In this document: positions 28,512-38,016 of the stretch, piece after piece
How the letters are laid out: every line of letters starts with the position of its first letter
How positions within the stretch are numbered: the stretch's first letter is position 1
From: Vibrio furnissii CIP 102972
GTDB taxonomy: Bacteria > Pseudomonadota > Gammaproteobacteria > Enterobacterales > Vibrionaceae
Reading direction: 5' to 3'
Length of the DNA: 64,000 bases
NCBI RefSeq assembly: GCF_000176175.1
Contig: NZ_ACZP01000021.1
Span: forward strand, 1-64,000
Translations under genes and position numbers: made by a program
The notes under the pieces: model-generated
Told to the model about the DNA's origin: nothing
Databases searched by the model: none
The model's input: only the letters and a program-made list of their open reading frames with translations

Positions 28512-29396
28512 ATGAAAAACCCGTTTGACGTGATCGCCATCATCGGAAAACCGAGAGATCAACAAGCGATTCAGACACATAAAGATCTTTATGATTGGTT
28601 AACGTCTCTTGGTAAGACCGTGTTCATTGATGAGCGACTGCGCGAAATTTTGACCGAGATCCCATCAGACCATTTCGGCAGCCTGATTGAACTGGGAAAA
28701 AAAGCCGATCTCGCCATCGTGGTTGGCGGCGACGGCAACATGCTTGGCGCTGCTCGCGTGCTATCGCGCTTTGACATTTCGGTGATCGGCGTGAACCGAG
28801 GCAATCTTGGCTTTCTCACCGATCTCAATCCGGAAGATTTCCAAACGCGGCTGGCCGATGTCCTAAACGGCAACTACATGGAAGAAGAACGCTTTCTGCT
28901 CGAAGCCGAAATTCATCGCCATGGCCAAGTCAAAAGCCACAATGCAGCGCTCAATGAAGCAGTGCTGCACCCGGGCAAGATTGCGCGCATGATTGAATTT
29001 GAAGTTTACATCGACAACAACTTCGCGTTCTCTCAGCGTTCCGATGGCATCATCGTCTCAACCCCGACCGGGTCGACGGCGTATTCGCTCTCCGGCGGCG
29101 GCCCCATTTTATCGCCAAGTCTCAATGCCATTACCTTAGTCCCCATGTTCCCTCACACCTTGTCTTGCCGCCCATTGGTGGTCGATGGCAAACGACGCAT
29201 CAAGCTCATCGTGTCTCCAGACAACCGGGGAACGCAGGAAATCAGCTGTGATGGTCAGGTGTCGTTGTCGGTCTCTCCGGGGGATGAAATTCATATTTAT
29301 CAAAGCCCGAACGTACTGCGACTGATCCATCCTGAGGACTACAGCTACTACCATGTCCTGCGGAATAAACTGGGGTGGTCCAGCAAGCTATTTTGA
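28512..29396 (+). CDS. nadK: NAD kinase
   Basis: A 294-residue cytoplasmic enzyme that phosphorylates NAD to NADP with ATP. The catalytic GGDGN motif lies at residues 72-76 (Asp74). The NE-type motif AALNEAVLH and the glycine-rich [23 protein letters not shown] block are present. Length matches E. coli NadK (292). It sits between divergent grpE and recN, the usual gammaproteobacterial order. Confidence 0.97.
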   Translation: MKNPFDVIAIIGKPRDQQAIQTHKDLYDWLTSLGKTVFIDERLREILTEIPSDHFGSLIELGKKADLAIVVGGDGNMLGAARVLSRFDISVIGVNRGNLGFLTDLNPEDFQTRLADVLNGNYMEEERFLLEAEIHRHGQVKSHNAALNEAVLHPGKIARMIEFEVYIDNNFAFSQRSDGIIVSTPTGSTAYSLSGGGPILSPSLNAITLVPMFPHTLSCRPLVVDGKRRIKLIVSPDNRGTQEISCDGQVSLSVSPGDEIHIYQSPNVLRLIHPEDYSYYHVLRNKLGWSSKLF

Positions 29397-29446
29397 GTTT
29401 GCTCACACTTTATTTCGCCACCTAAAAATTTTCACCTGGGTAACTT

Positions 29447-29466
29447 TACTGTATAAAGAAACAGTA
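29447..29466. promoter_or_regulatory. LexA box 1 upstream of recN
   Basis: TACTGTATAAAGAAACAGTA contains CTGT-N8-ACAG exactly and matches the SOS consensus outer bases TA and TA. It lies about 50 bases before the recN start. Confidence 0.9.
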
Positions 29467-29468
29467 TA

Positions 29469-29488
29469 TACTGTTTTCTTATACAGTA
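29469..29488. promoter_or_regulatory. LexA box 2 upstream of recN
   Basis: TACTGTTTTCTTATACAGTA, again a perfect CTGT-N8-ACAG. It starts two bases after box 1, one helical face along, and ends 24 bases before the recN ATG. Tandem boxes imply tight SOS repression. Confidence 0.9.
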
Positions 29489-29512
29489 TTGTTCAATTAT
29501 ACAGGTGCAAAA

Positions 29513-31174
29513 ATGCTGGCCCATTTAAGTGTGAATAACTTTGCGATTGTGAAATCTCTGCAGCTTGAGCTGTCAAAAGGAATGACCACGATTACCGGAG
29601 AAACCGGTGCAGGTAAATCCATTGCGATAGACGCGCTGAGTCTGTGTTTGGGGGGCCGCGCAGAAGCCAGCATGGTGCGACAAGGGGAAGAAAAAACCGA
29701 AGTCAGCGCCGCCTTTGTTCTGGATAACAATATTCACGCCACTCGTTGGTTAGAAGATAACGATCTCTTGGATAGCAAAGATTGCATTCTGCGTCGTACC
29801 ATCACCAAAGATGGCCGCTCACGAGCATTCATCAATGGCAGCCCGGTGCCCCTGTCGCAACTCAAATCCCTCGGTCAACTACTGATCAACATTCACGGTC
29901 AGCATGCGCATCAACAACTGATGAAACCGGAATATCAGCTCGCGATGCTGGATCAATACGCCGGCCACATCGACCTACTGAAAAAGACCCGCCTCAGCTA
30001 TCAAGGGTGGCGTCAAGCCAATAACCAGCTCAAGCAAATGAGAGAAAATAGCCAGCAGAACCTGGCGCAATTGCAGTTGCTGGAGTATCAGATCAAAGAG
30101 CTCAATGAGCTGGCGATTGGCGAAGACGAATACGCCGAACTCGAACAAGAGCACAAGCGTTTGGCCAATAGCGGTGATCTGGCGATCAACTGCCAAAAAG
30201 CCATCGACCTTTTGTACGAAGGCGACGAAGTGAACGCACTCAGTCTGTTGCAATCCACCAGTGCCACATTGATTGAACTGGCAGAATTGGACAGCAAACT
30301 CAGCGCGCTGCCAAACATGATTTCAGATGCCATGATTCAACTCGAAGAAGCCAACAGTGAGCTACGTGGCTACCTCGACAGCATTGATGTTGACCCAGAG
30401 CGCATGGCGTTTGTGGAAGAGCGTTATTCACGCATCATGTCACTGTCGCGCAAACATCACGTTTTACCCGATGCGCTGTATCAACATCATCAAGATTTGC
30501 TGCAACAAATTGCGCTGCTCGATTGCTCAGAAGAGAAAATGGATGCATTGGCAGATGAAGTCGACGCGAAGTATCAGTTGTTTGTGACCGCAGCAGAGAA
30601 ACTACACAAATCGCGCAGCCGCTACGCCAAAGAGCTTGATAAGCTCATCAGCCAAAGCATGCACGAACTCAGCATGGAACATGCGCAGTTTAAAATTGAC
30701 GTGTGTAATCAAGGGGGGCCTTCTCCGCTTGGCTTTGATGCCATCACCTTCTTGGTCTCCACCAACCCCGGCCAGCCTTTGCAGCCAATTGCCAAAGTGG
30801 CCTCTGGTGGTGAACTGTCACGGATGTCACTTGCCATTCAGGTGATCACCGCGCAGAAAGTCGATACACCAAGCCTCATTTTCGATGAAGTGGATGTGGG
30901 GATTTCAGGCCCAACCGCCGCTGTCGTCGGGAAAATGCTGCGCACGCTGGGCGAGTCCACGCAGGTCTTGTGTGTCACGCACTTGCCCCAAGTGGCCGGC
31001 TGTGGTCACAACCAATTGTTCGTGGCAAAACAGACCAAAGGCGGCAAAACCGAAACGCAGATGGTCAAACTCGATCACGAACAACGAGTGGCAGAGTTGG
31101 CTCGTTTACTAGGCGGTAGCCAAATCACCGAATCGACTCTGGCGAACGCTAAAGAGCTGCTGATTGCTGCCTAG
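29513..31174 (+). CDS. recN: DNA repair protein RecN
   Basis: A 553-residue SMC-like ATPase that acts at double-strand breaks. The Walker A motif GETGAGKS is at residues 29-36. A central coiled coil spans about residues 150-370. The C-terminal ABC signature is [13 protein letters not shown], and the Walker [16 protein letters not shown] and the [10 protein letters not shown] switch follow. I chose the ATG at 29513, giving [13 protein letters not shown] as in E. coli (553 residues), not the longer frame that would run through the LexA region. Two tandem LexA boxes put it in the SOS regulon. Confidence 0.97.
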   Translation: MLAHLSVNNFAIVKSLQLELSKGMTTITGETGAGKSIAIDALSLCLGGRAEASMVRQGEEKTEVSAAFVLDNNIHATRWLEDNDLLDSKDCILRRTITKDGRSRAFINGSPVPLSQLKSLGQLLINIHGQHAHQQLMKPEYQLAMLDQYAGHIDLLKKTRLSYQGWRQANNQLKQMRENSQQNLAQLQLLEYQIKELNELAIGEDEYAELEQEHKRLANSGDLAINCQKAIDLLYEGDEVNALSLLQSTSATLIELAELDSKLSALPNMISDAMIQLEEANSELRGYLDSIDVDPERMAFVEERYSRIMSLSRKHHVLPDALYQHHQDLLQQIALLDCSEEKMDALADEVDAKYQLFVTAAEKLHKSRSRYAKELDKLISQSMHELSMEHAQFKIDVCNQGGPSPLGFDAITFLVSTNPGQPLQPIAKVASGGELSRMSLAIQVITAQKVDTPSLIFDEVDVGISGPTAAVVGKMLRTLGESTQVLCVTHLPQVAGCGHNQLFVAKQTKGGKTETQMVKLDHEQRVAELARLLGGSQITESTLANAKELLIAA

Positions 31175-31233
31175 CGCACAAAAAATGAATTTTTTGTTCA
31201 CGCTTTGCAACCTAATTCAAAATTCGTAGTCTC

Positions 31234-31285
31234 AACAAGCTCAGAGGACACGGGATGTTTTTACATCTGCCCTGAGCTTGTTTAT
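31234..31285 (+). terminator. Long hairpin between recN and bamE
   Basis: AACAAGCTCAG (31234-31244) pairs perfectly with CTGAGCTTGTT (31272-31282), with further GGGATGT/ACATCTGCCC pairing inside. The T-run after it is weak (TTTATT). Probably the recN terminator. Confidence 0.55.
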
Positions 31286-31328
31286 TATCACCCCAGTTTT
31301 GAGTTTCATCAGCTATAGAATTTTAAAT

Positions 31329-31688
31329 ATGCAGTTTACCAAGTGGCTTGTCGCCCTTCCTCTGGCCTTGACGATGTTGTCTGGCTGTAGCGTTCTAGAA
31401 CGTCTGGTTTATCGTATCGACATTAACCAAGGCAACTACATCGAACAACAGGCCGTTGACCAGTTGAAATTCGGTATGTCGAAAGAACAGGTCCGTTTTG
31501 TACTGGGTTCACCCATGTTGGTTGAAAACGGTTATCCGGATACCTGGTACTACATTTATCACCACACCGCAGGGCACGAAGCATCCATTCAGAAAAATCT
31601 GGTGGTCAACTTCAACAATGGCGGCACCTTGGTCAATATCGCGGGTGACTTCCAGCAAAGTGACAATTTCTTTGAAAGCTTGAACTGA
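31329..31688 (+). CDS. bamE: Outer membrane protein assembly factor BamE (SmpA)
   Basis: A 119-residue lipoprotein. The signal peptide [20 protein letters not shown] ends in a lipobox (LSGC, lipidated Cys20). The mature part shows the SmpA/OmlA fold, with [32 protein letters not shown] and [10 protein letters not shown]. It stabilises the BamA-BamD complex that inserts beta-barrel proteins into the outer membrane. The frame is open 17 codons further upstream, but the ATG at 31329 gives a normal signal peptide. Confidence 0.96.
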   Translation: MQFTKWLVALPLALTMLSGCSVLERLVYRIDINQGNYIEQQAVDQLKFGMSKEQVRFVLGSPMLVENGYPDTWYYIYHHTAGHEASIQKNLVVNFNNGGTLVNIAGDFQQSDNFFESLN

Positions 31689-31697
31689 TCAGGCATG

Positions 31698-31725
31698 AAA
31701 AAAGCTCGCCAAGGCGAGCTTTTTT
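31698..31725. terminator. Bidirectional terminator between bamE and rnfH
   Basis: AAAAAAGCTCGCCAAGGCGAGCTTTTTT: a perfect palindrome with A and T runs, between convergent genes. Confidence 0.93.
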
Positions 31726-31734
31726 GTATGTGGC

Positions 31735-32094
31735 TTAATCTGCGTCTGATTTACGCGAGGCATTGGGTTTGCCTCCCGTGACAGGATCCGCCTTGCCGGC
31801 CGCTTTCGCTTGCTCGGCACGCTTACGACGAATCTCTTTTGGATCCGCCAGTAGCGGTCGGTAAATTTCAATGCGATCACGGTCGCGTACCGTCGCATCC
31901 AACTTCACGTTGCGGCTAAATACACCCACTTTATTTTTGCTCAGATCAATTTCCGGATACATCTGCAAAATGCCTGATGTTTCGATGATCTCTTCAACCG
32001 TCATCGCTTTATTCACCACCAGCGTAAGGACGCGCTGTTCCTGTGGAAGTGCATATACCACTTCTACGTGAATCATGTCTGACTCAATACTCAT
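31735..32094 (-). CDS. rnfH: RnfH family ubiquitin-fold protein (UPF0125)
   Basis: A 119-residue beta-grasp protein of the RnfH/UPF0125 family. The conserved opening [20 protein letters not shown] and the block [43 protein letters not shown] are typical. The basic, low-complexity tail [20 protein letters not shown] is variable in the family. The function is not established. It overlaps the ratA stop codon by 4 bases, so translation is coupled. Confidence 0.93.
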   Translation of the reverse strand: MSIESDMIHVEVVYALPQEQRVLTLVVNKAMTVEEIIETSGILQMYPEIDLSKNKVGVFSRNVKLDATVRDRDRIEIYRPLLADPKEIRRKRAEQAKAAGKADPVTGGKPNASRKSDAD

Positions 32095-32525
32095 AGCGCA
32101 TACACCTGCTTGGCTCGCTTGGTAAAAGCGTTCACCATATTCCCCGTCAACTCGTTGAACACCTTACCAAACGCCATCTCAATCATCTTGCTAGAAAATT
32201 CAAATTCCAGCTTCAATTCCACTTTACACGCTTGCTCATCCAACGGCGTAAAATACCAACCACCGCGCAACGTTCGAAACGGGCCATCTACCAAATTCAT
32301 GATGATAGACTCGCCGTGATTCAATTCATTGGATGTGGTAAATGTCTTGCTGATACCCGCTTTCGACACATCTACCGACGCAACCATCTTATCGTTCGAT
32401 GCTTCAATCACACGCGAACCGGAACATCCCGGTAAAAACTCCGGATAACGAGCCACATCATTCACTAAATGAAACATCTGATCTGCACTGAAAGACACCA
32501 GAGCAGAACGACTGACTTGCTTCAT
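32091..32525 (-). CDS. ratA: RatA family protein (START-like ribosome association toxin / CoQ-binding family)
   Basis: A 144-residue START/polyketide-cyclase-like protein beginning [34 protein letters not shown], the RatA (YfjG) signature. E. coli RatA was reported to block 70S ribosome assembly; homologues such as Coq10 bind ubiquinone. rnfH follows with a 4-base overlap; the ratA-rnfH pair beside smpB is the standard arrangement, with smpB divergent here. Whether it acts as a toxin or a quinone-binding protein in this organism is open. Confidence 0.94.
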   Translation of the reverse strand: MKQVSRSALVSFSADQMFHLVNDVARYPEFLPGCSGSRVIEASNDKMVASVDVSKAGISKTFTTSNELNHGESIIMNLVDGPFRTLRGGWYFTPLDEQACKVELKLEFEFSSKMIEMAFGKVFNELTGNMVNAFTKRAKQVYAL

Positions 32526-32751
32526 CTTTTCTCCTCACATTACCCAGAATTCTTGTTCAACTCATCATTTGTACGGATGATCCCACCGCAATCGGTCCGT
32601 TGGGAATATCACATTGCAGCGATTGTACGTTTATCCCCGCACGACCTCAAGTTACTGCATCAATCCCTCTTGAGCTCTGTTGCCGTTAACCTTATGCTAC
32701 GCAAAGAAAAGCATTTCCTAACCTTTCACCAATCCGTATAATGCGCCCACT

Positions 32752-33240
32752 ATGGTAAAGAAAAAATCAAACACAAAAGCGGGTAGCAACACTATCGCGC
32801 TGAACAAAAAAGCTCGCCATGAGTATTTCATTGAAGATGAAATCGAAGCTGGCATGGAGCTCCAAGGCTGGGAAGTTAAATCTCTACGCCAAGGCAAAGC
32901 CAATATCGCAGAAAGCTACGTTTTCTTGCGTGACGGAGAAGCGTTTATCTCCGGTATGACGATTACACCACTGCAGCAAGCATCCACGCACGTCGTCGCA
33001 AACCCGACCCGTGTACGCAAGCTGCTCTTGTCACGTCGTGAACTCGACAACCTGTTTGGTCGTATCAACCGTGAAGGCATGACTCTGATCGCCACTGCGC
33101 TTTACTGGTCTCGCTCATGGGTGAAAATCAAAATCGGTGTCGCGAAAGGTAAAAAACTGCACGACAAACGTGACGATTTGAAAGAAAAAGATTGGCAGCG
33201 TCAGAAAGCTCGCGTCATGAAGAGCAACAACCTGCGCTAA
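32752..33240 (+). CDS. smpB: SsrA-binding protein SmpB
   Basis: A 162-residue oligonucleotide-binding-fold protein that binds tmRNA and delivers it to stalled ribosomes. It shows [38 protein letters not shown] and the basic C-terminal tail [24 protein letters not shown], which folds into the mRNA channel. The ssrA gene follows 67 bases downstream, so both halves of the trans-translation system are adjacent. Confidence 0.98.
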   Translation: MVKKKSNTKAGSNTIALNKKARHEYFIEDEIEAGMELQGWEVKSLRQGKANIAESYVFLRDGEAFISGMTITPLQQASTHVVANPTRVRKLLLSRRELDNLFGRINREGMTLIATALYWSRSWVKIKIGVAKGKKLHDKRDDLKEKDWQRQKARVMKSNNLR

Positions 33241-33265
33241 TCTTAACCACTTGAACGCATATGGC

Positions 33266-33293
33266 TGGACAGCAAAAGCTTTTCTGGTAGTAT
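33266..33293 (+). promoter_or_regulatory. Likely sigma-70 promoter of ssrA
   Basis: TGGACA (5 of 6 to TTGACA), a 16-base spacer, then TAGTAT (4 of 6 to TATAAT). It ends 14 bases before the mature tmRNA 5' end. Confidence 0.5.
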
Positions 33294-33307
33294 GCGAACA
33301 ATACCTT

Positions 33308-33674
33308 GGGGCTGATTCAGGATTCGACGGGAATTTTGAAGTCTAAGGTGCATGCCGAGGTGCGGTAGGCCTCGTTAACAAACCGCAAAAAAATAGTCGC
33401 AAACGACGAAAACTACGCACTAGCAGCTTAATACCCTGCTCAGAGCCCTTCCTCCCTAGCTTCCGCTTGTAAGACGGGGAAATCAGGAAGGTCAAACCCA
33501 ATCAAGCTGGCGTGGATTCCCCCACCTGAGGGATGAAGCGCGAGAATTAATTCAGGTTAGCCATTCGTTAGCGTGTCGGTTCGCAGGCGGTGGTGAAATT
33601 AAAGATCGACTAAGCATGTAGTACCAAAGATGAATGGTTTTCGGACGCGGGTTCAACTCCCGCCAGCTCCACCA
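33308..33674 (+). ncRNA. ssrA: tmRNA (SsrA)
   Basis: A 367-base tmRNA. The 5' GGGGCTG pairs with CAGCTCC before the encoded ACCA end, making the tRNA-like acceptor stem. The T-arm region GGTTCAACTCCC is present. The tag frame (33399-33431) reads ANDENYALAA then TAA, the degradation tag of vibrios and E. coli. It rescues stalled ribosomes with SmpB. Its 3' end marks the left edge of an accessory region. Confidence 0.97.
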
Positions 33675-33719
33675 AACGTTTGGAAAGGGCCAACTCGAAA
33701 GAGTTGGCCCTTTTTGTAT
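33672..33719 (+). repeat. Direct repeat, left copy, at the ssrA 3' end (candidate attL)
   Basis: A 48-base segment beginning with the CCA end of tmRNA and covering its terminator is repeated at 37879-37926. The only difference is one base in the hairpin loop (CTCGAAAGAG here, CTCGCAAGAG there). Flanking bases on both sides differ. It brackets the helicase-nuclease gene. Confidence 0.85.
33684..33715 (+). terminator. Terminator of ssrA
   Basis: AAAGGGCCAACTC-GAAA-GAGTTGGCCCTTTTT: a 10-bp GC-rich stem (13 with A-T pairs), a tetraloop and a T-run, 10 bases after the mature tmRNA end. Confidence 0.93.
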
Positions 33720-34246
33720 TTCTATCTTCATGTTTAAACTATTTGTTCTAGATTTTGGCACTCAAGCCTGTGCTATTTATCGATATCAAAACACAGCGCA
33801 CCAACAAGAAATTTTGATGCAAATTTTTCTAACGACGAAGATGCACGGCATGAACTTCTAAATAACTTCTTTCATTACTTGCGTTCTCTGAATAATTAAC
33901 AGTCGCTCGATGAGCCAATTTTTATCAACTGAGAAACTAAAGATGGAGTTTTGTGTTATCGAGAAAACAAACGTTGTTGTCGTCTGGCAATCCATTCGGA
34001 CAATGGTTTGGCCTTCAAACACGCCCCTTATTCATTATGTTTAATCGACAGGATTTTAACTGATTCGAAATTCAGTTGATTACAGATCCCCCCTTTAACT
34101 CATCATCAAAGAATTCGCGCCTACTAATTTTTATTCACACATTACTTCCATCAAATAATCGACCAAAGTTCCAATAAAAACGTTCTGTATGAAATACAAT
34201 ACTGTTTTTAAATCACACATTTAAAGCAAAGTTTCCAAGGTGAGGT
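33720..34246. other. AT-rich leader of the accessory element
   Basis: About 530 bases between the ssrA terminator and the helicase-nuclease gene. No gene is supported. It is clearly richer in A and T than the core genes. TACAAT at 34195-34200 could be a -10 element for the gene at 34247, with no good -35. No integrase fragment, tRNA-like sequence or inverted repeat that I can defend is present. Confidence 0.4.
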
Positions 34247-37200
34247 ATGAATAATCAGGGCTGGGTTCACTATTGGCGTAATTCGCTTGCCGATGCCGAC
34301 AGCGCGAAAGGTGCATTAAAAAAGCAAGATCTGACGAATTATGAGCGGACGACAACTAACGAATTCAAAGAAGGTAGGCTGGAACCGGGTTCTCCCTTGC
34401 TAGAAGAGCTGTTTCGCAATGAACCAGATACCCTCACCGCTGTACAAATTCATCTTCGCCCAGTCACCTACTATCTTAGGAAGGTTCATGGCAAAGATTA
34501 CAGCGGCAATATGCCAGGGGTACTGACGCCAATTATTTGCTCTTTGTGGATCAATCGTGAAGGACTAATGTTTCCCCACACCGCGCCATTCATACCTCGT
34601 GATTTACTTGCTCCTCAAGGGACGGACACCTTTACTATAGCTGACGTCGATAAACTCGATAAATTCCTGACAGTGCACGAAATAACAGCCCAATCGGCTG
34701 AAGGTATTCCAACCAAATTCGAACAAGAAGAACAGTATCTGAACCATCAAAAAGATTGGCAAAACTATTACGGGCTCACCCAAAAACTGTTTGCCGACTA
34801 CTGCGATAGATCCCGAATCGAGCAGTTCTACGAAGACATTGAAAGTCGTGGTTTAGTCAACAAAATCAGCGAGTGTTTAGGGGCCTCAAGACATATTTTA
34901 AAACTGTACGATAACCTCTGTAATTCAAGCAAAGACTTGCCTCTGCTTGATAGTTACGCGGCAAAAACAGTAACCAACCACGATGCGTGTCTTGATGTAT
35001 CTCAGACAGTGAATCTGCGTTTTGGTCACTCAAATCGTCAATTCCCGTTAGCTAAAGCGCAATGCGATGCTTTGGCCCACACCTTAGCCCTGCAGGAAGG
35101 CGATATTCTTGCGGTCAATGGCCCTCCTGGCACGGGTAAAACAACGTTTGTTCTATCTGTAGTCGCATCATTGTGGATTGAATCGGCGCTAAAAGAGAGT
35201 CAGCCACCGCTCATCATTGCAGCATCGACGAATAACCAAGCCGTAACCAACATCATTGATGCTTTTGGTAAAGATTTCGATGAGGGCGACGATGAGCTAT
35301 CAGGCCGATGGTTACCCGACATTTTTAGCTACGGAGGCTACCTGCCATCAGCCTATGGTGAATCGGAAGCTGCCAAACGCTACCAAACTAAGCATTTCTA
35401 TGAAAAAGTCGAACAATTGGATTTTCTCGATCAAGCCCAAGCGCATTATTTGGATAGAGCAAAACAGGCGTTTCCACAACAGAATTTTGCTGATGTAACG
35501 CAAGTTAAAATATATCTCCTTGTCGAATTACGCCAACATCAAACCCAGTTAGATCAAATCCAAAGCAATTGGCATCACTACAACCGCCAACTGAATGACA
35601 TCCATTCACGCCTTGGGGACAATCCACAACAAACATTGGCAGATCAACAACAAGCGGTTTCTAATGCGCAAGCATTGAAAGATAACGCCAAAGAACGGTT
35701 AACTGCATGGCGAACCTACCTAGGCAACGAATCTACATGGTTAACTCTGTTTAGGTGGCTATCGCCAATCAAGAACAAACTTGAACTTCAGCGCAAAAAT
35801 TTCATGTTCAGCCTTATTGAGCACGATGAAGAACACATTGAAAATCTGTCATCAGATCGATTTGAGAGCCTACTCAAGCAAGTATTTTCTAGCAAAAAAG
35901 ATGATTTTGACGATCAAAATAACCGATATCAATCTTGGTTAGAGCAGTATCAAAAGTTTGAGCAATCACAGCAAAATTGGCTTGATTCTATTAATCACCT
36001 TACTGAGAACGCTCCAGAACAAACCATTCCACAACTGGCCGACATCGATTCGGTTTTGGATATCACGACCCGTTTTCGAATGTTCCGCTTAGCTGTCCAT
36101 TACTGGGAAGCATGCTGGTTACTGAGTTGCAGAGATATGGGCCAAGAACTGAACAAGCAGGCCCGGAAAACAGGCTTGAAAACAGTTCGTCCTCGTTGGC
36201 AGCGGCGGATGATGCTCACCCCTTGTATTGTATCAACGTTCCATTCTCTGCCTTCTCATATGACTTATCAGTCTCACGTTGGGAATAATGAGTTTGAAAC
36301 AGACTATCTGCTTAATGAAATAGACCTTTTGATCGTTGATGAAGCTGGCCAAGTGGCCCCAGAAGTTGCCGCAGCCTCATTCGCACTCGCCAAAAAAGCC
36401 TTGGTGATCGGTGATATTTACCAAATCCCGCCGATTAGAAATGTGAGCTCATCGATTGATCGAGGTAATTTAAAACAACATAAAGTGATCAAATCAGACG
36501 ATGAATACACAGCCATTCAAGAGGCAGGCCGAAGTGTCGTGACTGGCAGTGCGATGCATGTAGCCCAACAAGCAAGCCGTTTTCATTATATGCAAGAAGC
36601 GGAACCTGGCATGTTTTTGCAAGAACACCGACGCTGTTATGATGAATTAATCTCGTACTGCAATGAACTTTGCTATCAGGGCATCCTGATCCCCAAGAGA
36701 GGACAAGCAACTGAAGATAGCCTCTACTCTCCTTTCAGTCATTTACACGTCGACGGTATCGCGGAGTCATTTAGCGGCAGCCGACGCAATAAACTAGAAG
36801 CAGAAACTATCGCTGCATGGCTACATGCTAATAAAGCTAAAATAGAGAATTACTACGGTGAACCACTGGCCAAATGTGTGGGTATCATTACGCCATTTTC
36901 AGCTCAAGTGAACCAGATCAAAACCGCGTGTCATGCCTACGAGATCAAAGCAGGTAAAGGGAAAGATCAACTCACCGTTGGCACCGTTCATTCCCTTCAA
37001 GGTGCTGAGCGCAAAATCATCATTTTTTCTCAGGTGTATACTAGACACAACGATGGCGGGTTTATCGACATGGATCCTTCAATGCTTAACGTCGCTGTCT
37101 CGCGAGCTAAAGATGCATTCTTGGTCTTTGGTGATTTGGATATCATCGAAGCGGCTCCATCATCTTCTCCACGAGGATTACTGGCCAAGTATCTCTTCAC

Positions 37201-37765
37201 TGACGAGCGGAATGAGCTTGAGTTTAGTGTTGGTCAGCGTCCCGATTTATTACAAATATGCGGCCATCCAAAATTGCTCACCAATGCCGAGGAGCACGAT
37301 GCGTTCTTGTCTAAACTGTTGGGGGAAGTACAACGAAGCATTGATATCGTCTCACCTTGGTTACTGCTAGACAAACTGCAATCAACTGGGCAACTAGAAC
37401 TACTAAAAACGGCACTGCACAAAGGTGTTCAAATCACCATACACACCGACAGACATTTCAATACCACGGTCGCAAATCACCCAGATACCAATAAGGTAAA
37501 AGCGTTTCAACATTGTTGTGCGACCTTGGAACAACTTGGTATCGTTATCAACGTGATCAATGGTGTCCATAGTAAAAGCGTTTTTGCTGATGATCGGTAT
37601 ATGGCTGTGGGGTCATTCAATTGGTTTAGTGCAAGCAGAAGCGCAAAATATGCCAATATCGAAACATCATTGATTTATGTCGGTGAGTTAGAGAAGGAGA
37701 TTAAAACCCAGCTCGACTTCCTCAATAGTCGCAGCTGCAGCACAAACAAGCAGCCCGTGACGTAG
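34247..37765 (+). CDS. mkoC: SF1 helicase-PLD nuclease fusion, probable type II Mokosh defence protein MkoC
   Basis: A 1172-residue protein. Residues 1-285 match nothing I recognise. A COG1112/UPF1-type superfamily 1 helicase follows: Walker A GPPGTGKT at 292-299, a coiled-coil-rich insert (about 400-620), Walker B DEAG at 698-701, and the C-terminal helicase motifs in VGTVHSLQGAERKIIIF and LNVAVSRAKDAFLVFGD (about 908-960). The last 150 residues form a phospholipase D-type nuclease with one HxK(x4)D motif (His1108, Lys1110, Asp1115), then GSFNW. A single HKD motif implies dimerisation. Type II Mokosh anti-phage systems are one protein with this fusion. It stands alone at ssrA, flanked by a 48-bp repeat, with AT-rich codons unlike its neighbours. 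A non-defence role cannot be excluded. Confidence 0.72.
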   Translation: MNNQGWVHYWRNSLADADSAKGALKKQDLTNYERTTTNEFKEGRLEPGSPLLEELFRNEPDTLTAVQIHLRPVTYYLRKVHGKDYSGNMPGVLTPIICSLWINREGLMFPHTAPFIPRDLLAPQGTDTFTIADVDKLDKFLTVHEITAQSAEGIPTKFEQEEQYLNHQKDWQNYYGLTQKLFADYCDRSRIEQFYEDIESRGLVNKISECLGASRHILKLYDNLCNSSKDLPLLDSYAAKTVTNHDACLDVSQTVNLRFGHSNRQFPLAKAQCDALAHTLALQEGDILAVNGPPGTGKTTFVLSVVASLWIESALKESQPPLIIAASTNNQAVTNIIDAFGKDFDEGDDELSGRWLPDIFSYGGYLPSAYGESEAAKRYQTKHFYEKVEQLDFLDQAQAHYLDRAKQAFPQQNFADVTQVKIYLLVELRQHQTQLDQIQSNWHHYNRQLNDIHSRLGDNPQQTLADQQQAVSNAQALKDNAKERLTAWRTYLGNESTWLTLFRWLSPIKNKLELQRKNFMFSLIEHDEEHIENLSSDRFESLLKQVFSSKKDDFDDQNNRYQSWLEQYQKFEQSQQNWLDSINHLTENAPEQTIPQLADIDSVLDITTRFRMFRLAVHYWEACWLLSCRDMGQELNKQARKTGLKTVRPRWQRRMMLTPCIVSTFHSLPSHMTYQSHVGNNEFETDYLLNEIDLLIVDEAGQVAPEVAAASFALAKKALVIGDIYQIPPIRNVSSSIDRGNLKQHKVIKSDDEYTAIQEAGRSVVTGSAMHVAQQASRFHYMQEAEPGMFLQEHRRCYDELISYCNELCYQGILIPKRGQATEDSLYSPFSHLHVDGIAESFSGSRRNKLEAETIAAWLHANKAKIENYYGEPLAKCVGIITPFSAQVNQIKTACHAYEIKAGKGKDQLTVGTVHSLQGAERKIIIFSQVYTRHNDGGFIDMDPSMLNVAVSRAKDAFLVFGDLDIIEAAPSSSPRGLLAKYLFTDERNELEFSVGQRPDLLQICGHPKLLTNAEEHDAFLSKLLGEVQRSIDIVSPWLLLDKLQSTGQLELLKTALHKGVQITIHTDRHFNTTVANHPDTNKVKAFQHCCATLEQLGIVINVINGVHSKSVFADDRYMAVGSFNWFSASRSAKYANIETSLIYVGELEKEIKTQLDFLNSRSCSTNKQPVT

Positions 37766-37878
37766 ACACAAAGCGTCACACTTGTTTATCACAAGTGGTT
37801 TTAGTACCAAGATAAAACTCGAATCATAAAAAACATTAAATATCATGCATTTAAACAAACACGCCTGATGACACCGGG

Positions 37879-37926
37879 CCAAACGTTTGGAAAGGGCCAA
37901 CTCGCAAGAGTTGGCCCTTTTTGTAT
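37879..37926 (+). repeat. Direct repeat, right copy (candidate attR with duplicated ssrA terminator)
   Basis: Copy of 33672-33719 with one loop substitution, 4207 bases away. The hairpin (37891-37922) still forms, so it also ends transcription of the helicase-nuclease gene. The upstream flank (ACACCGGG) does not continue the tmRNA sequence, so only the terminator part is duplicated. Confidence 0.85.
37891..37922 (+). terminator. Terminator downstream of the helicase-nuclease gene (ssrA terminator copy)
   Basis: AAAGGGCCAACTC-GCAA-GAGTTGGCCCTTTTT. The stem is identical to the ssrA terminator with a GCAA loop in place of GAAA. It lies about 125 bases after the mkoC-like stop codon. Confidence 0.88.
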
Positions 37927-38016
37927 CTACATCGTTCAGACCTAAGTACAATTTGAGCTGAGTACGACAACCTTCGTATTGCTTCTAAACACTGGGATGC
38001 TCAAGCCCAGAGACTC

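Noticed and set aside
29489-29512. Upstream start for RecN
   Set aside because: The extended start lies at the second LexA box; the ATG at 29513 gives the conserved [14 protein letters not shown]-terminus.
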